Shown in pieces: positions 11,801 to 21,100 of a DNA stretch of 34,449 nt (within the stretch, counting starts at the first letter, position 1; every line of letters starts with the position of its first letter). This DNA is from Bacteroidales bacterium. GTDB lineage: Bacteria > Bacteroidota > Bacteroidia > Bacteroidales > WCHB1-69. The translations under genes and the position numbers were made by a program. The notes beneath the pieces were generated by a model, which made no database searches, was not told the DNA's origin, and was given only the letters and a program-made list of their open reading frames with translations. The stretch covers positions 1-34,449 of the forward strand of contig JAKSME010000008.1 in the NCBI GenBank assembly GCA_024400785.1, in the 5' to 3' direction.

Positions 11801-13960
11801 CCGGTGATTGTTGGAACCCTGCCCGCAGAAATGGTGGGCTGTGCCGATGAAATCACCGATGCCGTAACTACGGTTCCAGAGCTGCTCGATTTGTTGCAGG
11901 GTGGGGGAGCGATAAGCGACAACTGTACCGACTACGCCGATTTAACCCTTACTTCAGAAACCGACCCGTTTACTGCTCTCTGCCATGTGTCTTACAATAG
12001 AACTTATACGATATCCGATACATGTGGCAATACCACTTCTATCATCCAAAATTTGGAAATTAAAGACAACTCCGCTCCCGAAATCGTGGGCGTGCTCGCT
12101 GATACCGTTATATTCTCCGACTCTACTTGCAATCATACGGCGCCGGCCGCTTGGACCACTGTGGAGCAATTGATAGAAGCTGGCCTCATGATTACGGATT
12201 GCAATCTTGATCCTGCTATCACTTATGAAGATGGCGACATGATTGTTGTTGATGATTGTAACACACAGATAGTCAGAACCTATACTGTTTCCGACTCATG
12301 TGGAAATTCCGCCCAGATTTCTCAGCGCATTATGATTAGGGATACCATTCGTCCGTGGTTGTCGCATCCCATCGCCGACAGCTTGCTGACGGGCGTCGAG
12401 TGTACGTTCGTTGTCCCCGACTTCGTTTCCATCGCCGCTGAGTTGGCCCAGGACAACTGTACAGCCGCAGATGCTATCACGGTTGAACAAAGTCCGTTGG
12501 CGGGTACGAGTGTTCCCGAAGCATCCGATGTGACCATCACGTTAACGGACGCTTGCGGTTTGCAAAGTACGTTTGTCGTCCATATCATTTTGCCGACAAT
12601 TCCTGAAGTCTCCATCAATCAGGGAGATACCTCAATTTGCGAAGGTCAGAGTGTGACACTTGCCACAACCGTTGTTGACGGTACAGCGCCGTACGAATAT
12701 GCTTGGCAGCCTACCACCGGTTTGGATGAACCGACCGCTTCCACAGTTGTGGCTACTCCGGAAGATGGCATCTATGAATACACCGTCACGTTGACAGACG
12801 CCAATGGCTGTACTTCCACTGCTTCAGTAACAGTGGAGGTGGATACGCTTCCCGCCGTTCCCACGCTTACGCAAGAACCCAATGTGGCTTGCCACGACGA
12901 TGCCAACGGCCGTGTGATTGTAGAAGCTCCCACTGGAGAAGGTTATAGCTATTCTTTGAATAATGCCGCATTCCAAGATACTACGAATGCATATTCCGGA
13001 TTGATTCAAGGTGACTATACAGTGACCGTGATGACGGGGGCTCCCGCCGCCTGTACGGCAAGCGCAACCATCACTGTTGAAAGCGCTCCGGGATTCCCAC
13101 ACATGACTATCGACAGCATCCTGGTCGATCTTTGCCCGAACCAAGGCACACAAGTGGTTACCGCCCGCGTTACTACGGGTGTTGAACCGTTTGTTATTAC
13201 TTGGGATAATGCAGATATGGATCCAGAAGACAACTTGCAAGCCCTTGTCGTTTTCGATGAGGCGGTTTGCGACTCCAACTACAGCGTCACCGTCCATTTG
13301 ACCGATGCTAACCAATGCGTGACCTTCGCCAACTATGTCTTCCGTGTGGCTGATGTCCAAGCTCCGGTAATGGAAGATTTTGTGGATACGGTTTGGATTG
13401 AAGGTTGTGATGTGTCTGCGGCGCCGGCCCAACTGATTACCGAAAATGAGTTGAACGACCAGGGAATGAATTTTACGGATGAATGTACGCGAGCCGGTCA
13501 GTTTGACGTCCATTGTGTGGCCGATACCGTTGGTACATGTCCGATTGTGATTACTCGCCTTTATACTGTGCTTGATGAATGCGGCAATGAAAGCAATCCC
13601 GCCATTCAAAGAATTTTGATTAATGATGAAACGGCACCCGTGGTCACTGTCAATGAGGTGGTAGACACTTTGAACAGTTGTAATGAAGCTGACGCTCCCA
13701 CGGTTGTGACGACACCCGCAGAATTGGCCGCTCTCGGTTTCGCTTTCGAGGATGTCTGTACCCCCGTTGATGATTTGGTGGTGGCCAGCACGTCGGCGAC
13801 GGAGACCAATGGCTGTACCGTTGAAATCACCCGCCGCTACACGGTTGCCGACGCTTGCGGAAACGTGAGCGCGGAAATGACGCATGTTATCCGCTACAAC
13901 TGTGGCAGAACTCCTTGCCTTGGGTACGATCGACATCGCCGACATCTGTACCACAAATGA
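2891..13960 (+). CDS. Giant T9SS-secreted multidomain adhesin, N-terminal part (frame broken at about 13,890)
   Basis: The frame encodes 3,689 residues. A signal peptide (MNKLGYKL...LGQVHA, cleavage before QNTNN) is followed by a Bacteroidota N-terminal surface module (residues 24-205, with PAWYVMQIDNPGDLLIYM and DIDFACWGPF), Ig-like domains, a beta-helix-like region (from about residue 460, TVQHAIEQASC, NITLEGGF) interrupted by two related beta-sandwich-like domains, a glycine-rich insert (1014-1340), another Ig-like domain (about 1550-1640), and from about residue 1990 an array of Cys-rich HYR-like units with interspersed PKD/SprB/Ig-like modules. HYR-like units end in RTYTVSDxCGN and begin DTxAP. 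The last unit stops making sense after AEMTHVI and the frame ends 26 residues later with unrelated sequence, while the next frame resumes the repeat. It therefore lacks a sorting domain. The likely role is adhesion or cell-surface interaction, inferred from architecture only. Confidence 0.85.
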   Translation: MNKLGYKLWCFVTVCMLLGQVHAQNTNNLCTNADPFCTDENPYGVTFPAGTDATATPDLPDGQRGCLYYTPAPAWYVMQIDNPGDLLIYMEHSNGRDIDFACWGPFRGYNTRGDLLQAVCTSQLTGGSGTHRPSNGYHDPNNPGTWGGYPSANMIDCSYSASSTEWCFIPHAQAGDWYVFLICNYSRAPGDISFSVQSGNATTNCNILANVSNNGPLCEGEDLQLFCNAYTTNGYHWTGPNGYTSTDQNPIIHNVTAADSGDYIVSFRPGGASEDASGVTHVSIYPRPSASILASDDNICNGGNVDLYGSSIMEGVPCGQPECTYQWSTGATVPNINVHPTITTTYTLTVSNGNCSSVASQTISVGSVPTVTVVPSIITLCSSIGHVDLEAVSTQCGYGCTYEWSPLHGTGNVLQVTDADVTPEVDNEFTVTCTNSYGCTAVASAIVRYTESVDIADCNVFYADNAGDPLSQGLSPSQPTTVQHAIEQASCTNAIIRMDTGTYVIDQPLHLSSNITLEGGFRDEFKEKVSSIGATTIYRSANYVEGTAAAPRLVAIEGSSLNDFRLQDLTIQTADAPQLEELATTVNRADDNECYNWVEPGELICAALSSAVAAQQNQDWLPGNKVAHRFASIYLANELPDLQAGTTLSAIGFEVVSANAIPSDGRKRYAKIYLKEVPFDHVQAGDTWAGFINDASLVYDAEFCVDGPGELTFPIHYDYNGGNLMVMMEGYGCYSSGNNGGCPILVKQSVNTSTRMSFRTTANTTSPTASTWNTIPTSLSNAPLFRPQVYFYTCSSREVEGSAIATVAAGSTTASFPLPGDHVHHRTAALYTDTELGIGARMLTGIALDVSSVSPAQDRFRTVRVYLKNTTDATLPGNNVWNHYIANASLVFSGTLCVDENGWTVIPVNFAYEGNNLQVMIEGEGCAEDGGCPIYVNCTSVANMCASITTDDVAYYSISNLESSVLRPNLQLWSASSEDDIFYVTQSNYGVSTYAVHLASCGRYDIVRCRIIAGNGSRGRDGQLGKAGGDGGNGGNGAMGDFGGFQNGAPVGVVSPATVPGPAGGIGGRAGISAGSNTPAGNGGRGGSGGQYMAEHPYSMYAGGNGTDGENNPNSRTMGHNGDQQSTQNNAPGQVTARGEASSQVVGSQGAGLAGVNGANGADGIAANPTYAAYFNPCLQVNGEDGEGGSGGGGGGGGGSAVAKNTYGGETRWAFAAGASGGGGGGGGGGGQGGGGGFGGGGSFGLYLYNDAGSRTLVDCYVTAGQAGAGGQGKLGGQGGVGGAAGTADVNDHANFRAKNPLDVNNQNYWAYADAGLGDAGGRGGNGGRGGRGADGAAGVSHATVDVSSNGVPTAPATGFTNWQTLINQDVIVSGSHEKPYSSCTDVEMDMCGIGSMWFTTFGSEANPASGSSCTTIVYEGIDSDLPNQITGTGRKTPMSTGAGANNRYSGFNLVLFSPVDPGPIDGLTSVCPGEYSYCVPANPQTLGYFYSWSVIQGNQFAEIISDSTLRCIAVNFTNTTNQTQSVALEVQISPPCCPSFMRDTLWIDVEPMVHITSRTPDLILCTGDDAVLMVHATPPEATYQWLLNGNPISGATEEIYNIIDAGPTNTGEYIVVVSGACNTEFDTVEVSLYTMPEVTMELDEPICAPGYPGIILYSNMDNVDITFTIEGNTYFATLEEGENVIDTILVNGTCIVEIVSAISEDGCVNTDVQQLLVSTLNVDEIVSAGRDQIFCGLTGEVEAVEPDNEGDHESYGHWELVSANPIWNTLTFDDFQNYHTAITASGVGVYEIAWVLEVVSPCPATAADTAVITFTEPLNLQLSPGLTSCYGEPVDLLAIGLGGTAPYEYYWFVDTTSTPECISYTDSVLGLEPGVPYFVEIMDANECVFDSVFTITQLNSQTFTIQEIDTICPSANTFPLDLAIEQGQNPFFITINYNGTTQEAVIDEFNPHFDIPITSPSCNRTDTVYVTVEDENGCSISDSASFVIGDERAPMIVGTLENDTLTCFGDTPNPFANLQQLSGALVGVGASITENCTRMDELRMTVTADTTRVGCHVTIVRTYSIVDECDNASTVTHTIIIADTIAPTVERELPEMRVTCLDEVTPEIADVQEFSSLVGGIRDNCCDFAHLTLTATTQEFSSLCHTTYTRTYTISDTCGNSTEIIQNIIFNDNEAPVVDGMLPDTIIFALADCTYGNVPAYTTVEELMDAGLVITDCNLVSEITYSDDNADPIAECEKRILRTYTISDSCGNTATAKQHIVVRDTIAPAVSDVLNDTTIYYTDAQCHYDEVAALSQEEFDIADCNNVRMEVFERDAQGMPGDCEWSFVRVYSFTDDCGNGPTVIEQTITIKDTARPQVVDDLRDTILYYSGNDCTLEAFPRLTLEDFNVADCRYEHLQFSVVEKDTTNLGEGCEWTYVREYTFADDCNNTEVSISQLITIIDTTRPHIDGILNDTTIYRLADCSYEMPEELAIADLQAAGLRITDCNLDETVSVANSELQGDECHGTIVRTYTISDLCGNSSIITQNIFIEDTVRPYLTQLIGDTLLTSTDCEFVVPDFVALARNLAYDNCTAVENLTITQSVEAGSQVSEAMDVVVTLMDACQNENSYVIQLTLPEELTFTLHQGDTAICEGQSVTLPTTFTGGVAPYVYSWLPADGLNSTTADTVVATPEGGTYNYEVTLTDGNGCKIIAYVTVTVDTLPAEPILSSVPDVACQGGSNGEIHIENPVGPGYSYSLNGADFQDTTNVYTGISAGNYTVTVQSNTVNNTNCQTTATIEVESSPTNPRVSIDSLDVNLLLCPNQGTQEITAQIISGTEPYVVTWTGATMNATDSLRATVEVSPEDCDSVYTVSITILDGNECEASSEYAFHVVDTIAPVITGVLVNDTVACPTDAPAAFADLNALATALTGATASITDDCTPFASLVFTAETAEYTQSCDYQIVRTYTVSDKCQNSTSITHTIIVRDTVAPVIVGTLPAEMVGCADEITDAVTTVPELLDLLQGGGAISDNCTDYADLTLTSETDPFTALCHVSYNRTYTISDTCGNTTSIIQNLEIKDNSAPEIVGVLADTVIFSDSTCNHTAPAAWTTVEQLIEAGLMITDCNLDPAITYEDGDMIVVDDCNTQIVRTYTVSDSCGNSAQISQRIMIRDTIRPWLSHPIADSLLTGVECTFVVPDFVSIAAELAQDNCTAADAITVEQSPLAGTSVPEASDVTITLTDACGLQSTFVVHIILPTIPEVSINQGDTSICEGQSVTLATTVVDGTAPYEYAWQPTTGLDEPTASTVVATPEDGIYEYTVTLTDANGCTSTASVTVEVDTLPAVPTLTQEPNVACHDDANGRVIVEAPTGEGYSYSLNNAAFQDTTNAYSGLIQGDYTVTVMTGAPAACTASATITVESAPGFPHMTIDSILVDLCPNQGTQVVTARVTTGVEPFVITWDNADMDPEDNLQALVVFDEAVCDSNYSVTVHLTDANQCVTFANYVFRVADVQAPVMEDFVDTVWIEGCDVSAAPAQLITENELNDQGMNFTDECTRAGQFDVHCVADTVGTCPIVITRLYTVLDECGNESNPAIQRILINDETAPVVTVNEVVDTLNSCNEADAPTVVTTPAELAALGFAFEDVCTPVDDLVVASTSATETNGCTVEITRRYTVADACGNVSAEMTHVIRYNCGRTPCLGYDRHRRHLYHK
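4772..5818 (+). repeat. Two copies of a beta-sandwich-like domain inside the adhesin
   Basis: Copy 1 (about 4772-5270) and copy 2 (about 5360-5818) share a pattern: an HR..A.lY...EL start, an IYLKE/VYLKN strand, W...I.(N)DASLVyd or NASLVF, a single Cys-Val-Asp, then a strand ending in Y.GGNLMVMMEGYGC in copy 1 and Y.GNNLQVMIEGEGC in copy 2, followed by GGCPI. The copies have diverged clearly, so the duplication is old. Similar beta-rich modules occur in other Bacteroidota surface proteins; the ligand is unknown. They sit between beta-helix-like segments. Confidence 0.65.
5930..6910 (+). other. Glycine-rich insert in the adhesin
   Basis: About 327 residues (1014-1340 of the first frame) are dominated by Gly with short GxxGxxG and GGxGG patterns, for example RGRDGQLGKAGGDGGNGGNG, and two long Gly runs near 6455-6490 and 6550-6620. 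Non-glycine positions are mostly Asn, Ala, Gln, Asp and Arg. It is not collagen-like because proline is nearly absent. The pattern resembles known polyglycine-II bundles in snow flea antifreeze protein and some phage tail-tip adhesins (established knowledge); that fold is inferred here. Between Gly stretches, ordinary beta-helix-like strands return (FGLYLYNDAGSRTLVDCYV). Confidence 0.8.
8861..10747 (+). repeat. First block of Cys-rich HYR-like units (seven units)
   Basis: Seven consecutive units of about 80-95 residues start at DERAP, DTIAP, DNEAP, DTIAP, DTARP, DTTRP and DTVRP. The first six each end in a D-x-C-[GDQ]-N type signature (SDTCGN, TDDCGN, ADDCNN). Cysteines recur at fixed places, suggesting internal disulfides. 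The seventh unit is a shorter HYR-type domain with C-x-F-V-V-P-D-F. This block precedes the first PKD-like module and has the order A-type triple, C-type triple, terminal HYR. Confidence 0.8.
9683..12640 (+). repeat. 4.4-kb segmental duplication in the adhesin, copy 1
   Basis: The C-type triple starting at 9683 (DTIAPAVSDVLND) through the module with CEGQS at 10784 has its counterpart 4,405 bases downstream at 14088 and 15189, the same offset at both ends. The next anchor (12638) has its counterpart at 17028, an offset of 4,390. Nucleotide similarity is plain in places, for example ATGATTGCACTTTGGA in both copies. This indicates duplication of a multi-domain block, not just of single domains. 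Confidence 0.7.
10748..12601 (+). repeat. Adhesin super-cycle I (1,854 bases)
   Basis: The cycle starts with a PKD-like module (LHQGDTAICEGQSVTLPTTF), then a SprB-like module (VPDVACQGGSNGEIHIENP), an Ig-like module (LLCPNQGTQEITAQI), three A-type HYR-like units (DTIAP, DTVAP, DNSAP) and one terminal HYR unit (DTIRPWL, CTFVVPDF). All are in the first reading frame. Confidence 0.8.
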
Positions 13961-15152
13961 AAATCTCATCGTTCATCACACCTCCGATTCTACCGGTTTG
14001 TGCGAAATCGTTGTCACCAGAACTTATTGGGTGGAAGACGCTTGTGGAAATTTGAGTGACGAGATTAGTCAAGTCATCCACATTCTGGATACCGTTTCTC
14101 CCGTTGTGGATTATGTATTGAATGACACCACCCTTTATTACACCACGTCGCAATGCGATTATCCCGAAGTACCGCAGTTGACGCAGGAGGATTTCGCCGC
14201 ACAAGATTGCCACAACGTCATAATGACGGTTGTTCAGCGTGACACTGTCGGAACTCCAGGCGACTGTCAGTGGAGTTTTGTCCGTGACTATCTGTTTACC
14301 GATGAATGTGGCAATGGCCCAGTGGTGATTTCTCAAAATATTATGGTGAAAGATACCACTCGTCCCCAGGTCGTCGACATGCTTTCGGATACTATATTAT
14401 TTTATAGTGAAAATGATTGCACTTTGGATGCCCTACCGCGTTTGACTTTGGCCGACTTTGATGTGGAAGATTGTAGATATGAACATTTGCAATTTACTGT
14501 TGTTGAACAAGATACAACTAATAATGGCCTCGGTTGCGAATGGTCATATACCCGTGTTTATACCTTTGCTGATGATTGTAATAACACTTCTGTCTCCATC
14601 GATCAGCTAATCACGGTGAGAGACACCACCCGTCCACTTATCGATGGTGTGTTGAATAATTTGACCATCTACCGTACCGGTGATTGTGATTACATTCTTC
14701 CCGACACTCTTACCCTGAGTGCGATAGCAGAAACCATGGCCATCCATGATTGCAATTTGGATGAAAATAGTCTGACGGTCGAACATTCTGTATTGAGTGG
14801 GGATGATTGTAATGGAACCATCATCAGAACTTACACTGTTTCTGATCTTTGTGGAAATTCAAATTCCATTTCTCAAAACATTTATGTGAGAGACACCGCT
14901 CGTCCGTACCTGCTGATGCCCATCGCTGACACCTTGCTGACGGCCGAAGACTGTCACTTTGTTGTTCCCGACTTCGTGTCCATCGCGCGCGAACTCGCTC
15001 ACGACAATTGTACTGCCGTTGAAGACCTCGTCATTGTTCAGTCGGAAGAAGTCGGCATGGAAGTTTCCACTGAAATGGAGGTTGTGTTGACTGTGGCAGA
15101 TGCTTGCGACAACTCCAGCAATTACATCATCCACATCACTTTGCCTGAAGAA
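12602..15152 (+). repeat. Adhesin super-cycle II (2,551 bases; extra triple and internal deletion)
   Basis: PKD-, SprB- and Ig-like modules are followed by B-type units (DVQAP, DETAP, and a third unit missing its first part), then an additional C-type triple (14088-14891, 804 bases) and the terminal HYR unit. Without the extra triple the cycle is 1,747 bases, about 75-90 shorter than the other B cycles. Its length is not a multiple of three, which is the frame break. Confidence 0.8.
13881..13900 (+). other. Junction where the adhesin reading frame breaks
   Basis: Upstream sequence reads AEMTHVI in frame 1; downstream sequence reads ATTVAELLALG in the next frame with only one base between. 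In the well-preserved unit at about 21,900-22,040 the same two motifs (AEMTHVI and ATTPDELLAIG) are separated by 32 residues containing DSIAP and the first Cys. About 95 bases (congruent to 2 modulo 3) therefore appear to be missing. It may be a real deletion or a collapsed repeat in the assembly. Confidence 0.75.
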
Positions 15153-18100
15153 CTGACTCTTGAGTTGCATCAAGGTGACACTGCCATTTGTGAAGGACAG
15201 AGTGTTGTTCTGCCGACCAGTTTCGCTGGCGGTACGGCGCCATTCAACTTTGAGTGGACTCCCGCCGATGGTCTGGATGACCCCTCTGCCGACACTGTGA
15301 CTGCGACGCCGGAAAGCGGTGTGTACGTTTACCAAGTTTTGATTACCGATAACAACGGCTGTACTGCTTCAGCCACGGCTACTGTGACGGTTGACACCCT
15401 GCCCGCCGTTCCGACTTTGGCTGTTCACCCGAACGTGTCCTGCCATGGTGATGCCAATGGGTCAATCACTGTTGAAAATCCGCTGGGCGTTGGTTATACT
15501 TATGCTCTTGATGGCATTACATTCCAAGAAAGCAATGTCTTCTCAGAACTTACTGACAGCACTTACACGGTAACGGTTATGACCGCTGAAGGTTGTCAAT
15601 CTGTTGGCACGGCAACCGTTGAACGTTCTCCGGAAATTCCTGCGGTGTCTGTTGATTCTCTCGCTGCTGACTTGTTGCTTTGTCCCAACCAGGGTAGCCA
15701 GGAGGTTACAGCGCAGATTTTGAACGGTCTGGCTCCGTATCAAATTACGTGGGGGGGCGCTGAACAAAGCAGTGCTGACAGTTTGAGCGCTATGGTCGCC
15801 ATTGTTGCCGGAAGTTGTGACACTTCTTACACGGTAACGGTTACGATTTTGGATGCCAATAACTGCGAAGCGCACAGTACCTACAATTTCACCGTCACCG
15901 ATACGGTGGCCCCGAACATCACGGGTGTTATTCCGAATGATACTGTGGCATGTCCGAATGACATTCCTGCTGCATTCACAACACTTGCTGATTTGCAGTC
16001 CGCATTGCAGGGCTCAAATGCTTCTATCGAAGATGCTTGTACCGCATTTGAAAATCTGAATTTCACAATGGAAACTTCAGAATATTTACAAAGTTGTGAA
16101 TATCAAATTGTTAGAACTTATACTGTAGAGGATCAATGTGGAAATTCATCATCTATCACTCATACTATTTTCATCCATGATACCATTGCCCCTGTCATCA
16201 CAGGTACGTTGGCAGACCAGACGATGGTGTGTGTGGCTGACGTTGAAGCAGCCGTGTCTACGGTGACGGAATTGCTGAACATGTTGCAAAATGGGGCTGA
16301 CATCTCTGACAACTGCTGTGACTTTGAACATCTTACGTTGGATGTTGAAACGGAAGAATTTACAGCACTCTGCAACGCAACTTATGTTAGAACTTATACT
16401 GTGACCGACTCATGTGGAAATTCAACTTCCATTACTCAAAATTTGATTTTTAATGACAATGAATCTCCGGTCATTGAAGGAACTTTGACTGAACTCACCA
16501 TCTTCTCCGATTCCACTTGCAGTTATGTTTTACCGATGGCTTTCACTACTGTGGAAGAATTGAACAACGAAGGCTTGACCATCACCGATTGTAACCTTGC
16601 ATCTGAAGTCGCGTTTAGCGATGCTGACATGACGGCTGCTGACAACTGCAACAATTTAGTGGTTAGAACATATACAGTGACTGATTCTTGTGGAAATATT
16701 TCTGAAATCAGTCAGAACATTTTCATTCAAGATACGATTCATCCTTGGATGGAAAGAGAAATTCCCGATACGTTGTTGGTTTCAACGGATTGCCATTTCT
16801 TGATTCCTGATTTCGTGGCTTCTGCTTCAGCATTGACGCACGACAATTGTACGGCAGATGCCGACATTATGATTACGCAGTCTGTTGATGCGGGTACGGA
16901 AATCACTTCCGCTACCGATGTGATCCTGACTCTGTCAGACGCTTGTGGCTTGACTACCACTTATACGGTACAGGTTACGGTTCCTGAAGTCTTGGCATTG
17001 GCTGTTGAACAAGGAGACACCTCGTTCTGTGAAGGAGGCGAAGTGATGTTCCCGACCCACGTCTCCGGCGGTGTTGAACCCTACGAATATGTTTGGTCTC
17101 CAGCAGAAGAATTTACAGATATTCATGACAATGCACCTACAGTCTCACCACTGGAAGGAGCATACGATTTCGTTCTTAATGTAACAGATGGCAACGGTTG
17201 TTCGGAAACAGCCACCATCCATGTTGTAGTTTGGGAAATGCCCGATACAGCAACCACTTCCGTTGTCGCCAACACCCTTTGCGATGGAGGTTTCAATGGT
17301 TCTATTACTGTTGAAAGTCCGCTCGGTGACCAGTACCTCTATTCGTTGAATGGTGGCGAGTTCGGTACTCAGACGGTTTTCGAGAACTTGGCTCCCGACA
17401 CCTATACATTGGCTGTTACCACGTTGAACGGATGTACTTCGCAAACCATTTCTGTCGTTGTTCCGAATGATGAAAGTATGCCGAATGTTACCATCCAGGT
17501 GGAAAATGCGACCATCTGCCCGAATGCGGGAACACAGACGGTGAGCGCCTCTGTGGCCGGTGGTGAAGGACCGTTTACTTACATTTGGCAAGGTGACGCC
17601 ATTTTGAGCTCCAATGAAACTGAAGCGCAGATTGGCATTGATCCCACGGAATGCGATACAGTATATTCCTTCTCCATTGAAGTGATGGATGTGAACAACT
17701 GTGCTGCCACGGCACGTGCCACCATTACCTCACAGGATTTGGAAGCTCCCGTTGTAGTGGGCCCGATGGAAGCTGTGATTGTGGATGGCTGTTCGGCAGA
17801 AGATGTCCCGGCTCCGATAGACAATCCTATCGACCTCGCACTCCTGCTGACCGAACTCAGCGACAACTGCACGGCTGTGGAAGACCTGACAGTTACCTCC
17901 GTTGATGTTGCGGAAGGAAGTTGTCCGATAGTGGTAACTCGCACTTATACGGTTGCCGACCTGTGCGGCCGTCAGTCTACCATTGAACAAATTATTAATA
18001 TCCAAGATGTTGTGGCCCCCGTTGCCGCTACTACGCTGCTCGAGTCCTCCGTGGCCGGATGTTCTGCTGCCGATGCACCCGAACAACCGACCAACGTGGC

Positions 18101-21100
18101 AGAATTGAGTCAGATGGGTTTCAATATCTCTGATAATTGTACGAACATTGACGAACTTTCCTTCACGGTTGAAGAAACTGTAACGGGAAATTGTCCGGTG
18201 GTTGTTGAACGCGCATACATTGTTGCAGATGCTTGTGAAAACTTGAGCGACACCCTGTGGCATCGTATCTCCATCAGTGATGATGAAGCTCCTGTGATTA
18301 CGGGGACAATAGAAGAACGCACCATCGATGGCTGCGGTTTCGCTGCTTTAGCCGAAGATCCCATCGCCCAAACCGTTGCTGAATTGGAAGCACGGGGATT
18401 GCAAATCACTGAAAACTGTAATTATGAAACCTTGACAGTCATCTCCCAACAGACCGTTGACGGAATTTGCCCCATCGTGGTGACCCGTACGTATTCTGTA
18501 AAAGATGAATGTAATAATGTTAGCAACGAAGTCGTCGAAATCATCAATATCCAAGATACAACTGCTCCGCATTTTGACGGCCTGATTCAAGAAATGACGC
18601 TGTCGGCTTCTAACTGTGAATTCATTGTTCCAGACTTCACCGATTTGGTGATGAACCATCATGTCTCCGACAACTGTGCAAATGAATTGACGTACAACCA
18701 GTCCATCGAAGCAGGTACGGTTATTGAAGAGACGACGGACCTTGTGATTACGGTAACCGATATTTGTGAAAATGCAGGAACGGCAACCATTCGTTTGGTG
18801 GTTCCTCAGCCGGTGCAAGTTTCAATCAACCAGAACGATACATCTTTCTGTGAAGGTGGCTCTGTTGCGTTGAGCTGTACGGTTACTGGAGGCACTCCAG
18901 ATTATTCCTACGCATGGACTCCGGCAGATGGAATGGATGTTACCGATGCCTCAACCGCTATTGCAGAACCGACACAGGGCATTTACAACTATGAAGTTAC
19001 GGTTACTGACGCCAATGGCTGCCAAGCCACTGACGTTGTTGTTGTGACTGTGAATGAAACACCTGCCGCACCTAATCTCAGCGTTTCGAAAAACACCATT
19101 TGTGTGGGCGAACCGAACGGAACCATTACGATTCACTCTCCTGTGGGAGAACAGTACTACTATTCGCTCAATGGTGGGGAATATCAAACCGACCCGATGT
19201 TCGTTGGCTTGGATTCAGGAATCTATACAGTCATCGTTCAAACCGATGCCGGCTGTCTGTCTGAAGCGACAACAACTGAGATTGAAACCTTGTTGACTTG
19301 GCCCGAAGTTACTTTGTCGCGCCAATATGCTAACTTGGATGTTCTTTGTCCGAGCATTGGAACTGTCAGCTTTACGGCTGAAGCGTCTGAAGGAACTCCG
19401 GATTACACCTATATGTGGCAGGGTACGACCATGCAGAACAACAACACTGCAATTTTAATGGTCGATCCTATCGGTTGCGATACGGTATATACGGTTCATG
19501 TTACCGTTGAAGACAGCAATCACTGTACCGCTGACACTAGCTTGTCCTTCGCCGTTCGCGACACCGCAGGACCGAATGTGGTCGCCGGACTCCCGTTGGA
19601 TACGATTACGCTGTACGGTTGTTCTTCCGATGTGGTTCCCGCTGCTTTCACTCACCCCAACCAGTTGAACATTATGTGGGGTGATGACTGCCATGACACG
19701 CAGGCCGCCAGCTTGATTCACCAAGATACTTCATTCGGTTATTGCCCAGTTACTTTGGTGCGCACCTATACCATCCTTGACCGTTGCGGTAATCCGAGCG
19801 CTCCCTTTGATCAGGTTTACGTCATCTATGATAATGTGAATCCGAGTGTTACTGCCACCACGCTCACCACTAACGTGAATGGCTGTACCGTCGCTGACGC
19901 TCCAGCCGTTATGACGGACGCAACGCAATTGGCCGATTTGGGATTCGTATTCAGTGATGACTGCACCACAATTGAAAATTTGACAGTTTCTTGTGTGGCC
20001 GACACCAATGATACCCATTGCCCGATTGTCATCATCCGCAATTATGCGGTTACAGATGAATGCGGTAATACGTCTGATGGCATGGTTAACATCATCCAGG
20101 TATTCGACAGTGTGGCTCCGGTTCTCAGCGGCACCATCGCGACTGTGAACATTGATGGCTGTGATATCAGCGCTTTGGATGTTTATCCCGCTGCAACAAA
20201 CTCCGCAGAATTGAACTCACTCGGCATTGCCATTACCGAGGCTTGTTCCGAAGTAGAAATCTTCTCCGATTTTAACTTCTCGGGAGAATGTCCCATCGTG
20301 GTGAATAGAAATTATTGGGCTGTGGACGAATGTGGAAATATGAGTAATATTATTACCCAAACCATTAATATCCAAGATACTACGAATCCGACGTTCACGT
20401 CTGCAATTCCTGACAACTATTTGCAAGGTCAAGGCGGTCACTTCTATATTCCCGATTTGTCAGACTTTGCTTTGGCCATCGCCACCGATGATTGCACCCC
20501 CAATGCTGACATTACGGTGATGCAAGATCCTGTTGCTGGAACTCAGGTTACTTATGATCAAATGGTTACTGTGACAATTTATGATAATTGTAATAATTCT
20601 GCCAGCACCGATGTCCAGGTTATCTTGCCCGATGTCCTTCAAATCAATATTGTTCAAGATGATGCAAGATTCTGTTTCGGTGACAGTATCGCATTGACAC
20701 CGGTCGTTGGCGGCGGTTCTGCTCCGTATGAATTTGCATGGACTCCCAATGATGGAGGTTTGAATGTTTATGATGAACAAGATGTGATGGCACAACCGAG
20801 TGTTGGTGTTCACACATATCGAGTCACTGTTACTGACTTCAACGGTAGCACTGCTTTCGATGAAGTGACCATCACGGTGGACTCAATTCCGGCAGCTCCG
20901 CAGCTTACTGCTGTTGGCAACACCGTTTGTGTCGGTGATCCGAACGGCGTTATCACTATCGTTTCTCCGCTGGATCCGGATTACACCTACTCGCTCAACG
21001 GCGGTGAATATCAGTCTGAACCGAACTTTAACACTTTGCCCGCCGGCACATACACTGTAACGGTACGAACTCCGGCTGGCTGTACTTCCGAGCCCGCTAC

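Noticed and set aside
13884..13960. Programmed ribosomal frameshift joining the two adhesin frames
   Set aside because: No slippery sequence stands out, and a shift would not restore the roughly 32 missing residues of the domain. A deletion or collapse explains the data better.
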